64,000 bases of DNA, from the NCBI RefSeq assembly GCF_042186555.1, contig NC_133333.1:218987478-219051477 (forward strand), in the 5' to 3' direction. Within the stretch, counting starts at the first letter, position 1, and every line of letters begins with the position of its first letter. Below are positions 45,650-56,155 of this stretch, piece by piece. Source of the stretch: Aquarana catesbeiana. Its lineage: Eukaryota > Chordata > Amphibia > Anura > Ranidae. Below the pieces are notes generated by a model. That model was not told where the DNA came from. It was given only the letters and a program-made list of their open reading frames with translations, and did not search any database. A program made the position numbers and the translations under genes.

Positions 45650-46419
45650 CAGGGCTTTTTTTTTCAGCGGGAACGCAGGGTCCAATGATGCCAGCTGTTG
45701 GGGCATCTATTGTTGCTGGGGGGGGGGGGGTTATTGTTTCTGGGGGGTCTTATGTTGCAGTGGGTCAATTGCTGCTGGGAGGCATCTACTGTTGGTCTAT
45801 TGATAGTCTATTAATGCTGGTGGGGTCTATTGTTCCTGGGGTGAGTCTGCTGTTGTGAGGCAGTATTTTGTTGCAAGTAGTCTATTGCTGCTGGGGGGAT
45901 TTGTTATTGTTGGGGGTGCCTATTATTGCGGAGGATCTATTTTTTCTTGGGGGCTATTCTTGCTGGCTTCATGGGATTCATTTTACTGCTTTTCTTATTA
46001 TAAATACCAAATTCCATACAAATTACTTAGCACCACAAAAGGATACTTGGTTCTGTTTTCTCTAAAAGAGGTGGCATTGGGTAGTGGGTAAGGGGTGGAA
46101 ACAAGGGACGGTACTTGGGGTTGGGTGAGGGGTGGAAACAAGGGACGGTACTTGGGGTTGGGTGAGGGGTGGAAACAAGGGACGGTACTTGGGGGGTGGG
46201 TAAGGGGTGGAAACAAGGGACAGTACTTGGGGGTGGGCAAGGGGTGGAAACAAGGGACAGTACTTGGGGGTGGGTAAGGGGTGGAAACAAGGGACAGTAC
46301 TTGGGGGTGGGTAAGGGGTGGAAACAAGGGACAGTACTTGGGGGTGGGTAGGGGGCAGAGACAAGGAGTGACTTGGGAAAGGGGTGTTTCTGCACCTATT
46401 GTCTGAGAAAAAAGCCCTG
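45650..46419. mobile_element. non-autonomous hAT element (CAGGGCTTTT ends) with two minisatellites
   Basis: Perfect octamers cagcttac at 45642-45649 and 46420-46427; ends CAGGGCTTTTTTTTTCAG and ...CTGAGAAAAAAGCCCTG. The left array at about 45700-45960 has 'tattgttgctgggggg' words with a G run at 45719-45730. The right array at 46094-46360 is a clean 37-bp repeat ('ggtggaaacaagggac' at 46094 and 46131). No transposase. Confidence 0.92.
46094..46360. repeat. 37-bp minisatellite, about 7 copies
   Basis: 'ggtggaaacaagggacggta' followed by 'cttggggttgggtgagg', period 37 bp, with slight variants (cagta for cggta, gtgggtaag for ttgggtgag) in the right half. Confidence 0.95.
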
Positions 46420-46600
46420 CAGCTTACCAATCATTAGATGTGGTGGCTGTGTTAGTTTTCTTTTTTAGGCATTTTCCCTCTGTTTTCATCTGGTGATCCG
46501 GCCAGTAACACATCTCTTGTATTAGAGCACCTCCACTCTGGATGAAGCAGCACAGGGGATGTGGGTAGGTTCTGCGTGATGCGGTGGCAGTAAACACTTA

Positions 46601-47027
46601 TGCCGCGTACACACGGTCGGACTTTCCGTCGGGAAATGTTCAATGTGAGCCTGTTGTCGAAAAGTCCGACCGTGTGTAGGCTCCATCGAACGTTTGCTGT
46701 CGGAATTTCCGGCCACAAATGTTTGATGGCAGGTTCTCAAATTTTCAGACAACTTCACTTTGTTGTCAGAACTTCCCATCGTGTGTACACAAGTCCGTCG
46801 CACAAAAGCTCACGCATGCTCGGAATCAAGCAGAAGGAGCCGCACTGGCTATTGAACTTCCTTTTTCTCGGCTCGTCGTACGTCTTGTACGTCACCACGT
46901 TCTTACGTTCTGAATTTTGGGCCAACATTTGTGTGACCGTGTGTATGCAAGACAAGTTTGAGCCAACAACCTTCGGGAAAAAATCCACGGTTTTGTTGTC
47001 AGAAAGTCCGATCGTGTGTACGTGGCA
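46601..47027. mobile_element. Harbinger-like MITE (TGCCGCGTACACACG), copy B
   Basis: TTA at 46598-46600 and 47028-47030; ends TGCCGCGTACACACGGTCGG and ...CGTGTGTACGTGGCA. The interior has 'gccaacatttgtgtgaccgt' and 'gcaagacaagtttgagcc', shared in inverted form with copies C and F. Confidence 0.93.
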
Positions 47028-47184
47028 TTAGAGTTTAATTTGCAGGAAACGGGACTGCATTGAACCTGGAGTTCAGGAATGCACAACAGGCCAGGTGGGG
47101 AGTCAACCCGCCCAGGTGCACTCACAGAATGTTCAGCCATGAGGATTAGCAGCAGGTCTCAGGGTGCCAACAGCATCTCAATGG

Positions 47185-47530
47185 GCACAATGCGGCCTGG
47201 CCTGTCCGGACCGAGGTGGGGAGGCTTCCAGGATGGATGGCATGTCCCTGCACTTTCCTTACTTATCTGGAACCTCTCCCTGATGCTAAGCAATGTCCAT
47301 GATAGACAGGTGACCTGTCCCTACTCTATCCACACGCGGGAGCCAAGGTCTTAAATAGACTCTGCCTGACCCAAGATGGCGACCAAAGTCACATTGGACG
47401 ACAGCATCCAATCAGATGCTGTGACTAAGATTCAGATTCTCTGTGACTAAGGAGATCATAGAGGAATGAGGCTCTTCTCAACTTCCTCCTCCACCTGCAT
47501 TGCTGCTATGGATGATCGCCACCTGCAGTG
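47185..47530 (-). repeat. dispersed repeat, inverted match to 12868-13215
   Basis: See the 12868-13215 entry for shared words. Here it lies inside the 45604-47946 element, between the right edge of Harbinger copy B and that element's right arm, so it is either part of that element or another insertion. The repeat's outer limits are uncertain. Confidence 0.6.
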
Positions 47531-47949
47531 GAAAAAAAAGACTGCACCTGCCTACACACTTTGGACAGCAGCATTGTCATTCTGGGGTGAGGGGAGTGTT
47601 AGATGTACTAGCAGATTTAGATACCTTGACAAATTTAAACCAGATTTCAGCTAATACTTTATAAACAGTTACAGAAAATAGATTTGTTTTTCCTTTTGGG
47701 ATAAAGGTTTAAATAATAAATAATAAATAAAGGCTGATCATTGTAAGCCCCCCTGTCAGTGTTAAATGGTTTGTCTCATCTCTGTAACTGATACATTCTG
47801 CTGGAGAGCTTGTCCTTGACTTGCTGGTTGGATCACCAGATGAAAGTAGAAGAAAGAAAGCCTAAAAAAGAAAACAAATGCAACCATCACATATAGGAAA
47901 TGTTAAGCTGCAATATAATAATTTGCTTTTGGGTTTATTACCACTCTAA

Positions 47950-48384
47950 TGCCCCGTACACACGATCGGACATTGATCGGACATTCCGACAACAAAATAC
48001 ATCTGATTTTTTCCGACAGATGTTGGCTCAAACTTGTCTTGCATACACACGGTCACACAAAGTTGTTGGAAAATCTGATCATTCTGAATGCGGTGACGTA
48101 AAACACGTACGTCGGGACTATAAACGGGGCAGTAGCCAATAGCTTTCATCTCTTTATTTATTCTGAGCATGTGTGGCACTTTGTGCGTCGGATTTATCTA
48201 CACACGATCAGAATTTAAAGGATCGAATTTTGTTGTCGGAAAATTTTATAGCCTGCTCTCAAACTTTGTGTGTCGGAAATTCCAATGAAAAAAGTCCGAT
48301 GGAGCCCACACACGGTCGGAATTTCCGACAACACAATCCGATCGCACTTTTTCCGTTGGAAAATCCGACCGTGTGTACAGGGCA
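47950..48384. mobile_element. Harbinger-like MITE, copy C
   Basis: TAA at 47947-47949 and 48385-48387; ends TGCCCCGTACACACGATCGG and ...CGTGTGTACAGGGCA. A good example of the family, about 435 bp. Confidence 0.93.
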
Positions 48385-49134
48385 TAAATAACAGTTCTGG
48401 TGTCTCTTGCCCTGACTTACCATCTCACAGAGTTGTACAACTACCAGAGTTGACAGTTAAAGAACTAGACAGAGACGCCCTGACATATCTCATAATTCAC
48501 CATTATTTTCACCCTGCAGATTGATTTTATATCAAATTAAATAAAAATTGAAATCAATCAAATACCAATAAGTAGCAGATTAGTGATGATGCATTTGATG
48601 CCATGGCTAACAGTTTAAAGCAGCCTTACTCAAGCGTTTTACTCCAGAGAATCCCTTAAAATAATACTTAAAGGATAAGTTCACCTTTAAAAAAATAAAA
48701 ATAAATGCATAAGTTTTTGCAGGTAAAAAAAATGTGCGTTTATTATTTTTTTATTAGGAGCCTGTAAAGCATTGCACCTGTGATCAGCAAATCATGGGTG
48801 CAATCTCAGGCTCCTGCAGACGTTCGTACCTCGTACAGACCGGCAGTTACTGAATGACAGGAAGGATCAATGAACCACCCAGAGCGCTCAACAGCGCCCT
48901 GGTAGTTTATTGTGAACTACAAGCCATCAGCTGCATTGGCTGACAGCAGTTGTAGTTCTCCCATTCACAGAACTCTGTGAATGAATGGCGGGGCCGGGTG
49001 GGCGTTTTTTTTTAAATTGTGACAGCAGGTATGGGGAGAAGATCCTTGGCCCGCTGTCACAAGAGGGACTGGGAGGGTGGGGGGGGCTGCTCAGTTAGTA
49101 ACATGTTACACCCTAAATATGAGTGTAACATGTA

Positions 49135-49924
49135 CAGGCAGTTACGAACACCCGAGTTACAAACGACTCCTACCTACAAACGGCCTGAAATGCCAGCCAC
49201 TTGTGTTCCACGCTGGTCCTGGATACCTCCGGACACATCCCATACTGCAGTACTACATGTACTGCATGGCCAGAAGAGCCCCAGATAACATAACAAGAGC
49301 CCGGAACATCCCACATCCATGCACAGCCGGACGTTAAACTTACGAATGCAGTATTCCGACCGGAAGTTATGTCGTGTACACACGATCGGACTTTTCAGCT
49401 ACAAAAGTCTGACAGCCCGTCCGACAGACTTTCGACAGACTTTCGATGGACTTTTGGCGGACTTTCAACAGACTTTCTAACGATCACACCGAACGACTAC
49501 ACACGATCACACCGAAGTCCGACGGATTTGTACGTGATGACATACACCGGACTAAAATAAGGAAGTTCATAGCCAAGAGCCAATAGCTGCCCTATCCTCG
49601 GTTTTCGTCCGTCGGACTAGCATACAGACGAGCGGATTTCTGGGTCCGGCGGAGTTACGACGTAAAGATTTGAAGCATGTTCCAAATCTAAAGTCCGTCA
49701 GATTTGCGACTGGAAAAGTCCGCTGAAGGTCCGGTGAAGCCCACACACGATCGGATTGTCTGCCGGATTTGGTCTGTCGGCGTCCGTAGGATAAGTCCGG
49801 TCGAAAAGTCCGACCGTGTGTACGCGGCATTACACTTACAAATGCAGTGTTGTGACTTACAAACAACTTTGACTTACAAACAAACCTACAGTCCCTATTG
49901 TGTTTGTAACTCAGGGACTTCCTG
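49135..49924. mobile_element. TA-flanked mariner-like MITE, nested
   Basis: TA at 49133-49134 and 49925-49926. Ends CAGGCAGTTACGAACACC and ...TTTGTAACTCAGGGACTT-CCTG pair as inverted repeats ('gttacaaac' words on both sides). Split by Harbinger copy D at 49370-49829; without it the element is about 330 bp. Confidence 0.8.
49370..49829. mobile_element. Harbinger-like MITE, copy D (innermost of three nested levels)
   Basis: TTA at 49367-49369 and 49830-49832; ends TGTCGTGTACACACGATCGG and ...GTGTGTACGCGGCA. Closest by eye to copies A and E ('ggaagttcatagcca', 'gcggatttctgggtccggcg'). Confidence 0.93.
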
Positions 49925-49957
49925 TAACAAGCGACTAAAGGTGAACATATCCTTTAA

Positions 49958-50355
49958 GTTTTAGGGGACCCCTGCCAAAACCAATTCATTGGGAACTGCC
50001 CTTACACTGATCGATATTCTGGCCAGTCCTGCAGCCCACAGGGGCATGTGGGCTGATTGAAATTTGATTTGTCTAGTTGACTTCTGATGAGGGGACATGC
50101 TGGAAGATTTTCCATTTATCATCGTCAGCGGGTGCCACTGTCAGAATACGAAGTCCCAGCGGAGGAGATTCCTGCATGCACTGTGTTTATGTGGATGGAG
50201 GGATCTGTTATTATTAAAAAAAAATTTGTTCAACCCAATGGCTGAACAAAAAGAAAACTCACCATATATTGCCAGCTTGAGTGGAAAAAATGCCCCTTAC
50301 ATTCGTGATTAGTGGTGTGCAAGGACGAATCACAGTGGTGGTCAGAATTTCACCC
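49958..50355. other. no recognisable feature
   Basis: Spacer with no supported feature. Confidence 0.45.
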
Positions 50356-50358
50356 TTT

Positions 50359-50640
50359 GGAACCTTTCACACGGGGGGTGGACTCAAAGCGGATCCACCT
50401 GCTCCACGAGGGATCTGTCCGCTGATCCCCACTGGGCAGGCGGATGACAGGTCTGACACAGCCCGCTTTCTCTATGGGGCGGTTGGATGGAAACGGACCG
50501 CCTGGGAATGGATACCCATCCATCTGTTTTTGGCAGACCAGATTTTGTCTGTTTACATCTGCCACTCCATAGAGAGCAATGGAGGCTGCAATCTAAAAAA
50601 AACGGACAGACCCGAACGGAACATGTGAAAGGGGCCTTTT
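50359..50640. repeat. Harbinger-like MITE remnant (CCTTTCACACGG ends)
   Basis: Starts around 'aacctttcacacggg' and ends 'catgtgaaaggggcctttta'. The interior shares 'ggcggatgacagg', 'cgctgatcccca' and 'catctgccactccat' words with the fuller copy at 56975-57359. Flanking duplication not clear. Confidence 0.65.
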
Positions 50641-51829
50641 AGATGGCTAGATTGTTGGCGCCATGCCACTTGCCCTGCTAATTATCGCTTGCCCTAGAAC
50701 TAAGCAAGCACCATCAGATGGAAAGACAATCCAAGAAAACCCCTAGTAACTTCTGAAGGAGCCCTAGGTTTCCACAGAACTCTAGTTGAAAAAAGATGAT
50801 TTAAAGAGATGTTCTAAGGTTATAAATATGGTACATGAAGGTGCTGTTTATTTTTTTTTTTTTTTTTAAAGAAGCTGAATTTGCAGCTGGCATCCTGGCC
50901 ATTCTCTACCTAGTGATTCACTCGTCAGGAGCAAACATGCAGCCAAAAAAACTGAAACCTCTAACCAGGTTCAGAAGCCAGATTGAGGGTGGCTGCCCTA
51001 GAGCTTATATCGTTAAATCCAATGAAGGTTGGGCCATAATACTAGTGTTTAGCCTCTAAAACTGCTATGGCAGGGCACTCAAAGGCTAAAAACAAGCTCA
51101 AAACACAATACATTTTTGAATTTTCAATTTTAATAAAAAGAAAACAAAGTAAATATGGCGCAGTTCACTTATTATGAAAAGCTATATACTGCTCCCTTTA
51201 GTAGGGGAAGAAGTTGAGGTAGGAGAAGGGATGGTGTACAATAATAGGTGTTCCTAGTGGGTAGTGATTAGGTGAATCCTACTCAAAAGTATATGCACAG
51301 TTAGATAAAAGCATTTAGTATAAGGACTGAGTGTGTGTTCATTGCTGTGTACACCCCATATGCATGACCCTTAGATTTAAATATAAGTAACTTGGTAGTC
51401 AGTGAAACTAACACAATTGGAAATACAACGTGTCATAAACTACAGATAACGATTTAAATTGCTGTGTTGTGCAAGTGCTGCACAATATAAATAATACCTC
51501 TAAAGTGCAATAAATACCAAATAAATACCATAATATAAATGGTGCTAAAAAAATATGATGCTATTATAAAGTGCTGGTGTATATAAACAACTATTTATAT
51601 AACAAAAATAGAGTTATGAAGTGCTCTTGTGCCAGTGAAGGGATCCTTTTGAGCTTTCCAGTGAAACAACACTCTGTGTGTGCCTTATTCATGCTCCTAT
51701 TGTAACTGCACTCACCGGATCCTTCACCCCCTCCTGGGGTCACACACCTCCACAGTATATGCCACTGTGTAGCAATGTGGGATAACACCGTCCTTAGTCA
51801 TGACTGTGATGAGATTCCATTATGAAAGA
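50641..51829. other. no clear feature
   Basis: Contains a T run at 50849-50867, AT-rich stretches, and at 51600-51790 sequence leading into the ACGCGTTT-type repeat. No frame or terminal repeat was identified. Confidence 0.4.
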
Positions 51830-52030
51830 GAGAGAGGGAGCCCCAATAGCGTAATACTGTATAAAATTTGTTTATTGTGCAAAAACGCATAGAAAGGTAC
51901 TCACATATAATAGGGATAATAAAAGCATGCATTGCTGACACAAGCCTCTGTGACAGGAAATGATGCACGGACATATGCTGACTCCGCCCTACGCGTTTTG
52001 TCACTCTGACGTCATCTGGAGCATGCATAG
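51830..52030 (-). repeat. repeat with conserved ACGCGTTT core, copy 2
   Basis: Around 51988-52020: 'gccctacgcgttttgtcac' then 'tctgacgtcatctgg'. Before it comes 'tttgtttattgtgcaaaaac'. Core and trailing 'gtcatc.gg' match the sites at 21578 and (inverted) 63590. Left limit arbitrary. Confidence 0.45.
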
Positions 52031-52079
52031 TGCTTGCTATGGTTCCTATTTATAGTGCTTGGTGTTTTGCATAACGTTT

Positions 52080-52545
52080 TGATAATTATGGCCGCCATTT
52101 TGCGTGTGACATTGCAGACCGAAGTTCCGTCTGCCATTTTGGATGTGATTTGCAGACCGGAGCCCCTTGTATAAGCCAAATGTACAAATATACACACTTA
52201 TTTTCATATATATGGTCTGTCCAACCGAAAAAATGGTCACTTGGGAATAGACCAATGGCATTTACTTAGATGTCTCTTGGTGCTATTGACACTTAGCACG
52301 GTTTTAACCTCCCAGTTTTTGTAACGGCCCCGTCCCAGTGTCTGCAGGCCAAAAGGGATCCCGGCGGCCATTTTGTGTGTGACAACGCCGACCGAAGACC
52401 AACTTAAGGAATCCCGGCGGCCATTTTGGGTATGATACCGCAGACCGAAGCCCACGGAATAATAGTCTGCTCCTTAAGGTATCACCATCGCCATTTTGGG
52501 TATGATACCGCAGACTGGAGCCCATGGAGTGATAGTTGCCTACTC
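52080..52545 (+). repeat. repeated GCCATTTTG...GCAGACCG module, five copies
   Basis: 'gccattttg' followed 10-20 bases later by 'gcagacyggag' or 'gccgaccgaag' occurs near 52092, 52132, 52370, 52420 and 52489. The last two are nearly identical ('gccattttgggtatgata' and 'ccgcagac'). Spacing is irregular (about 40-240 bp), so this is not a simple tandem array. Confidence 0.7.
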
Positions 52546-53143
52546 CCTATGAATGCCTTATGCATTCCACTAAGGAATCTATTCTAGCTGCATTAAATAG
52601 TGATTGTCAAACGGGACGGCATTAACTACCTCCCACTTTTTCATTATATATGTTTCATGCAAATCACCAATAATGTAAATACTATGAAATCGGTACAGAG
52701 AATTATATAAAAATTATACAAAAAATTATACAAAATTATATAAAAACCGTATGAAATTGAAGGTTTACCAGATATCCCAACATCAGTATAGTTACCATAT
52801 CAAATGTATTATAAAAGCATTATTAAATCTTTATTAGTAAAATAAATGATAATAACTTGCACCTGGGCATATATAGGTGCATCTGTGTGTCAACACATGT
52901 GCCAACTTATGTGTGCAGTGTTACATCAGTGTCCTTGGAATGCAAGTGAAGCCAAATATTAATTATTTAAAAATGTAATATTAAAATTATAATTAAAAAC
53001 TTTTGTTAAAAACTCTTGTTTAAAAATAGTTGGCTTCAGTCATAAATAGAGAAATTATTTGGGTGGCAGGAAACATCTGTCCAGTCACTTGACCAGTGCC
53101 TTGGCATTGGTCACATAAACTCCACCAATGAGGAGGATTCAAA
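52546..53143. other. AT-rich, no recognisable feature
   Basis: Includes AT-rich 'aattatataaaaattata' words at 52700-52745. No gene or bounded element. Confidence 0.45.
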
Positions 53144-54467
53144 TGCCTCGTACACACGATCGGACTTTCCGACAACAAAACCATGGAATTTTGTCCGAAG
53201 GGTGTTGGCTCAAACTTGTCTTGCATACACACGGTCACACAAATGTTGGCCAACAATTATGAACATAGTGACGTATAAGGATGAGCTCCGGCGTGTTCGC
53301 ACACTCCACGTGCAGAGCCCGCCAGGAAGTCGGCACGGCGCTGCGCTAATCACAGGCAGTGAGACATTTCCCGATCTCTGCAGCCGCACATCAGGAAATG
53401 GCGGGCTCTACACGTGGAGTGTGCGAACACGCCGGAGCTCATCCTTAGTGACGTACTAGACATACTAGGTGGTTTTTCAGCTCTTTAGTGCCACCCTTTG
53501 GGCTCCTTCTGCTAATTTTGTGTTAGTAGAAGTTTGGTGAGTGTTGATTCGCACTTTTCTTTTCGCGTTTTTCATTTAGCGCTTTTCAGTTTGTTTCTGA
53601 GCGGCCGTTCATCAACCATTCCTCAACCAGACATGTTGTGGAATCAGAGGAGATAACGTGTTATTTATTATTGGCTTTGGAGTTATTGCTTTGACGTTAT
53701 TTTTTTGGTTGAATAATGATTTGATTTGGTATATTTTCTATATTTTTGGATGTATAGAATGCACTTTTTGGTTAAGTTCTATTGGCAGATACAATGTCTA
53801 ATTTTTTTTTTTTTTTTTAATACACAATAAAAAAATTGTGGAGAATAATACTTGGCTATGTGTTTTACTTCAAATGACAGTTTGGGAGTAGGCAGTTACA
53901 TTTTAAAAAATACAATGTAAAATTAACAAGGGACACCAACATAGTTGTATCTTTGTTCTTAAAAACTACGGGATAATGGTGTTGTGGTAACTTGCACAAA
54001 TAAAAAAAAACAAAAAAACATAATAATATTATGCTTGATATCACTAGAAAAAAAAGCCTTTGAACATTCGTTTGCAATAACTCCATCAGTATCACCAGCA
54101 AAACAGCTTCATTATTATCCCATTAAAGTAGAAGAGAATTGTGCGCTGCATTTCGAGATTTCATAATTTGCCACGTCACGAATGTTAATTCTCCATTACA
54201 AACGCTAGTTTCCAAGACCGACCGCTTTTACTTCCGAGCATGTGTGTTTGTACTTTGGACTTTTGTCTGACGGACTTGTATACACACGATCAGAAGGTCC
54301 GACAACACAAATTTGTCAGCGGAAAATTTGAAGACATGCTAGCCAACATTTGTTGGCGGAAAGTCCGACAACAATTGTCCGATGGAGCGTACACACGGTT
54401 GGATTTTCCGCTAACAGTCTGACATCCAACATTTCCCGTCGGAAAATCCGATCGTGTGTACGGGGCT
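53144..54467. mobile_element. longer Harbinger-like element, copy F, carrying a hAT MITE
   Basis: Left end TGCCTCGTACACACGATCGG; right end ...CGATCGTGTGTACGGGGCT. Flanking bases (aaa and gta) do not match, so the duplication has decayed. Left interior words 'ttggctcaaacttgtcttgc' and 'acacggtcacacaaa' match copies B and C. The middle (53460-54230) is not shared with shorter copies and could be a relic of a longer, once-autonomous element, but I see no transposase frame. The MITE at 53276-53447 is inserted in it. Confidence 0.7.
53276..53447. mobile_element. hAT MITE with TAAGGATGAGC ends, probable partner of the 3240-9581 element
   Basis: A 172-bp foldback element. Arms of at least 37 bp are identical, starting TAAGGATGAGCTCCGGCGTG, with one mismatch in the next dozen bases. 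Perfect octamers gtgacgta flank it (53268-53275 and 53448-53455). The terminal 11 bases differ by one from TAGGGATGAGC of the intact hAT element, and the following 'ct.cg.gtgttcg' also resembles that element's right end. Confidence 0.93.
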
Positions 54468-55643
54468 GTACTGTTTGTATTCTCTAGTCATCTATGTCTG
54501 CCTGGTTGTCAGACTGCCGAGGTACTCCAGCAAAGATTGCATGAAGGGGGAATATTTCAATAAATAACTTCACAGCACAGGAAAGCCTTCTTAGAGCAGA
54601 TGGTATTCACATGTGTATTTCCATCACATATGTAAATTCTGTCCTTAGATCTGCTTTAATATTTCTGTACCTTTAAATTTTCCCACCTTCCTGCAGGTTT
54701 CTGTCTCGGGAGAGCGCTGTCATCGTTAAGCCACTGGACGACCCGTTTTCAGACTCTTGTAAAATGGTGTGTGTTTTCCGTATTCACATTGAAGCAGAGC
54801 GGGGATAAAGCGGGGAAGGTTTTGTGCTAAATGTCTCCTAATTTCTTACACCTACATCTGAGCAGAGAACGGCCATGCCTGCAGCTTCAAATTTTCCACA
54901 TCTGGCCCTTTTCTGGTAGAAAGGTTTATTTATTGTTAGAAACCTGCAGTTTAATGTATTACGTAGGAGCAGAATGGGATCTCTAAAAGCCCCAGGATAC
55001 AACATCCATGGATCAGGAGTTCAGGGCTGGGCCTTCAGGACTGTTGGGAATCTGGATCCCACAAATGGCAGTAGCCTTACACAGAGCATTGGTCAAACCT
55101 ACAATACAAATACAAATGTTTCATACAGATAGAGGCACTTTTACATACATGGTTATAAAGATTGTCTGAACCTCTTCCACATGCAGCAACTTTTGGTTAC
55201 AGGTCACCCAGGGGCCAGTTTGCTTAGCTAAGTCCTGGCCCAGGCACCTAAAACGACAGCTTTGCAAGAATTGAGCGGCGAGGGCCAACTCCGCTCCACC
55301 AGCTTTGTCTCACACACAGATTCCAGTACTATTTTAGCCAAAGGGCCTGATCAAGAGTGCACTTCAATTGTACACTTTGTAGGTCCTCACCTCCTTAGTG
55401 GTTCCAGATCTGGTCCTTAAGTGAGCTCCAACTAATATCTAATGCCCATAAAACAGATATTTTCATGAATGTGTCAGTGGAACCTGCCCAGGCTCCCCAC
55501 AGACAAGGACACTGTCACTAGTCCATCACTCACTCCTGATTCGACCCAACTCTACAACACTTCCTAGTATAGGCTTTGCCTATGACTCAGCCTCCCTGAG
55601 ACCTTCTCCCATACACTGCTTGTACAACAAAGCAATGAATGTC
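54468..55643. other. mostly unique sequence, with a candidate exon at 54697-54766
   Basis: No repeats detected. One 70-base segment preceded by 'ccttcctgcag' and followed by 'gtgtgt' is discussed as a finding. The rest shows nothing supported. Confidence 0.4.
54697..54766 (+). other. candidate exon, unconfirmed
   Basis: A pyrimidine-rich stretch ending in TTCCTGCAG immediately precedes 54697, and AAAATG|GTGTGT gives a possible donor at 54766/54767. Between them one frame is open and reads FLSRESAVIVKPLDDPFSDS then CKM, with mixed, non-repetitive amino-acid content and several CpG dinucleotides unlike the neighbourhood. The length of 70 is not a multiple of three, so a phase change would be needed. 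I do not recognise the protein. Chance is a real alternative. Confidence 0.25.
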
Positions 55644-55646
55644 TTA

Positions 55647-56071
55647 AGCCGCGTACACACGGGCGGACTTTTCAACCGGACTGGTCCGACGGACTTTCAA
55701 CGGACTTTTGACGGACTTCCGACGGACTTTCGAGTGAACGGACTTGCCTACACATGATCACACCAAAGTCCGACGGATTCGTATGTGATGACGTACAACC
55801 GGACTAAAATAAGGAAGTTGATAGCCAATAGCCAACAGCTGCCCTAGCGTCGGTTTTTGTCCATCGGACTAGCAAACAGACGAGCGGATTTCTGGGTCCG
55901 GCGGAATTCCAACATAAAGATTTGAAGCATGTTCCAAATCTGAAGTCCGTCAGATTTTTGACTGGAAAAATCAGCTGAAGGTCCAATGAAGCCCACACAC
56001 GATCGGATTGTCCGCCGGACTCGGTCTGTCGGACCAGTCTGTTCGAAAAGTCCGACCGTGTGTACGCTGCA
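55647..56071. mobile_element. Harbinger-like MITE, copy E
   Basis: TTA at 55644-55646 and 56072-56074; ends AGCCGCGTACACACGGGCGG and ...GTGTGTACGCTGCA. Strongly similar to copy A in Tc1 copy 3 ('ccggactggtccgacggact'). Confidence 0.94.
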
Positions 56072-56155
56072 TTACTCTTTTAAATCTAGATCCAAATGAT
56101 GGGAAAAAGAAAGAAGCCAATATCACTGGAAACCACAATATTGAAAACGCATTTA

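Larger units (their letters stand above)
45604..47946. mobile_element. TTAA-type element with about 200-bp inverted ends, hosting several insertions
   Basis: TTAA at 45600-45603 precedes AGTGGTACTAAATGCAAAA. The right end (complement of AGAGTGGTAATAAACCCAAA) stops near 47945, where the flank reads ctaa. Both arms continue with 'tatattgcagctta', 'atgtgrtgg', 'tttcttttttaggc' and 'tttcatctggtgatcc'. Insertions inside are a hAT element (45650-46419) and a Harbinger-like MITE (46601-47027); the 12868-type repeat is also present. Its right TAA was then hit by a second Harbinger-like MITE (47950-48384). Confidence 0.75.
48668..49957. mobile_element. TTAA-flanked MITE, AAAGGATAAGTTCACC family, copy 3, with nested elements
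   Basis: TTAA at 48668-48671 and 49954-49957, ends AGGATAAGTTCACCTTT and ...AAAGGTGAACATATCCT. Contains 'gtgatcagcaaatcatgggt' and 'taacatgttacaccctaa' shared with other copies. Interrupted by a TA-flanked element (49135-49924) that itself holds Harbinger copy D. Confidence 0.88.
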
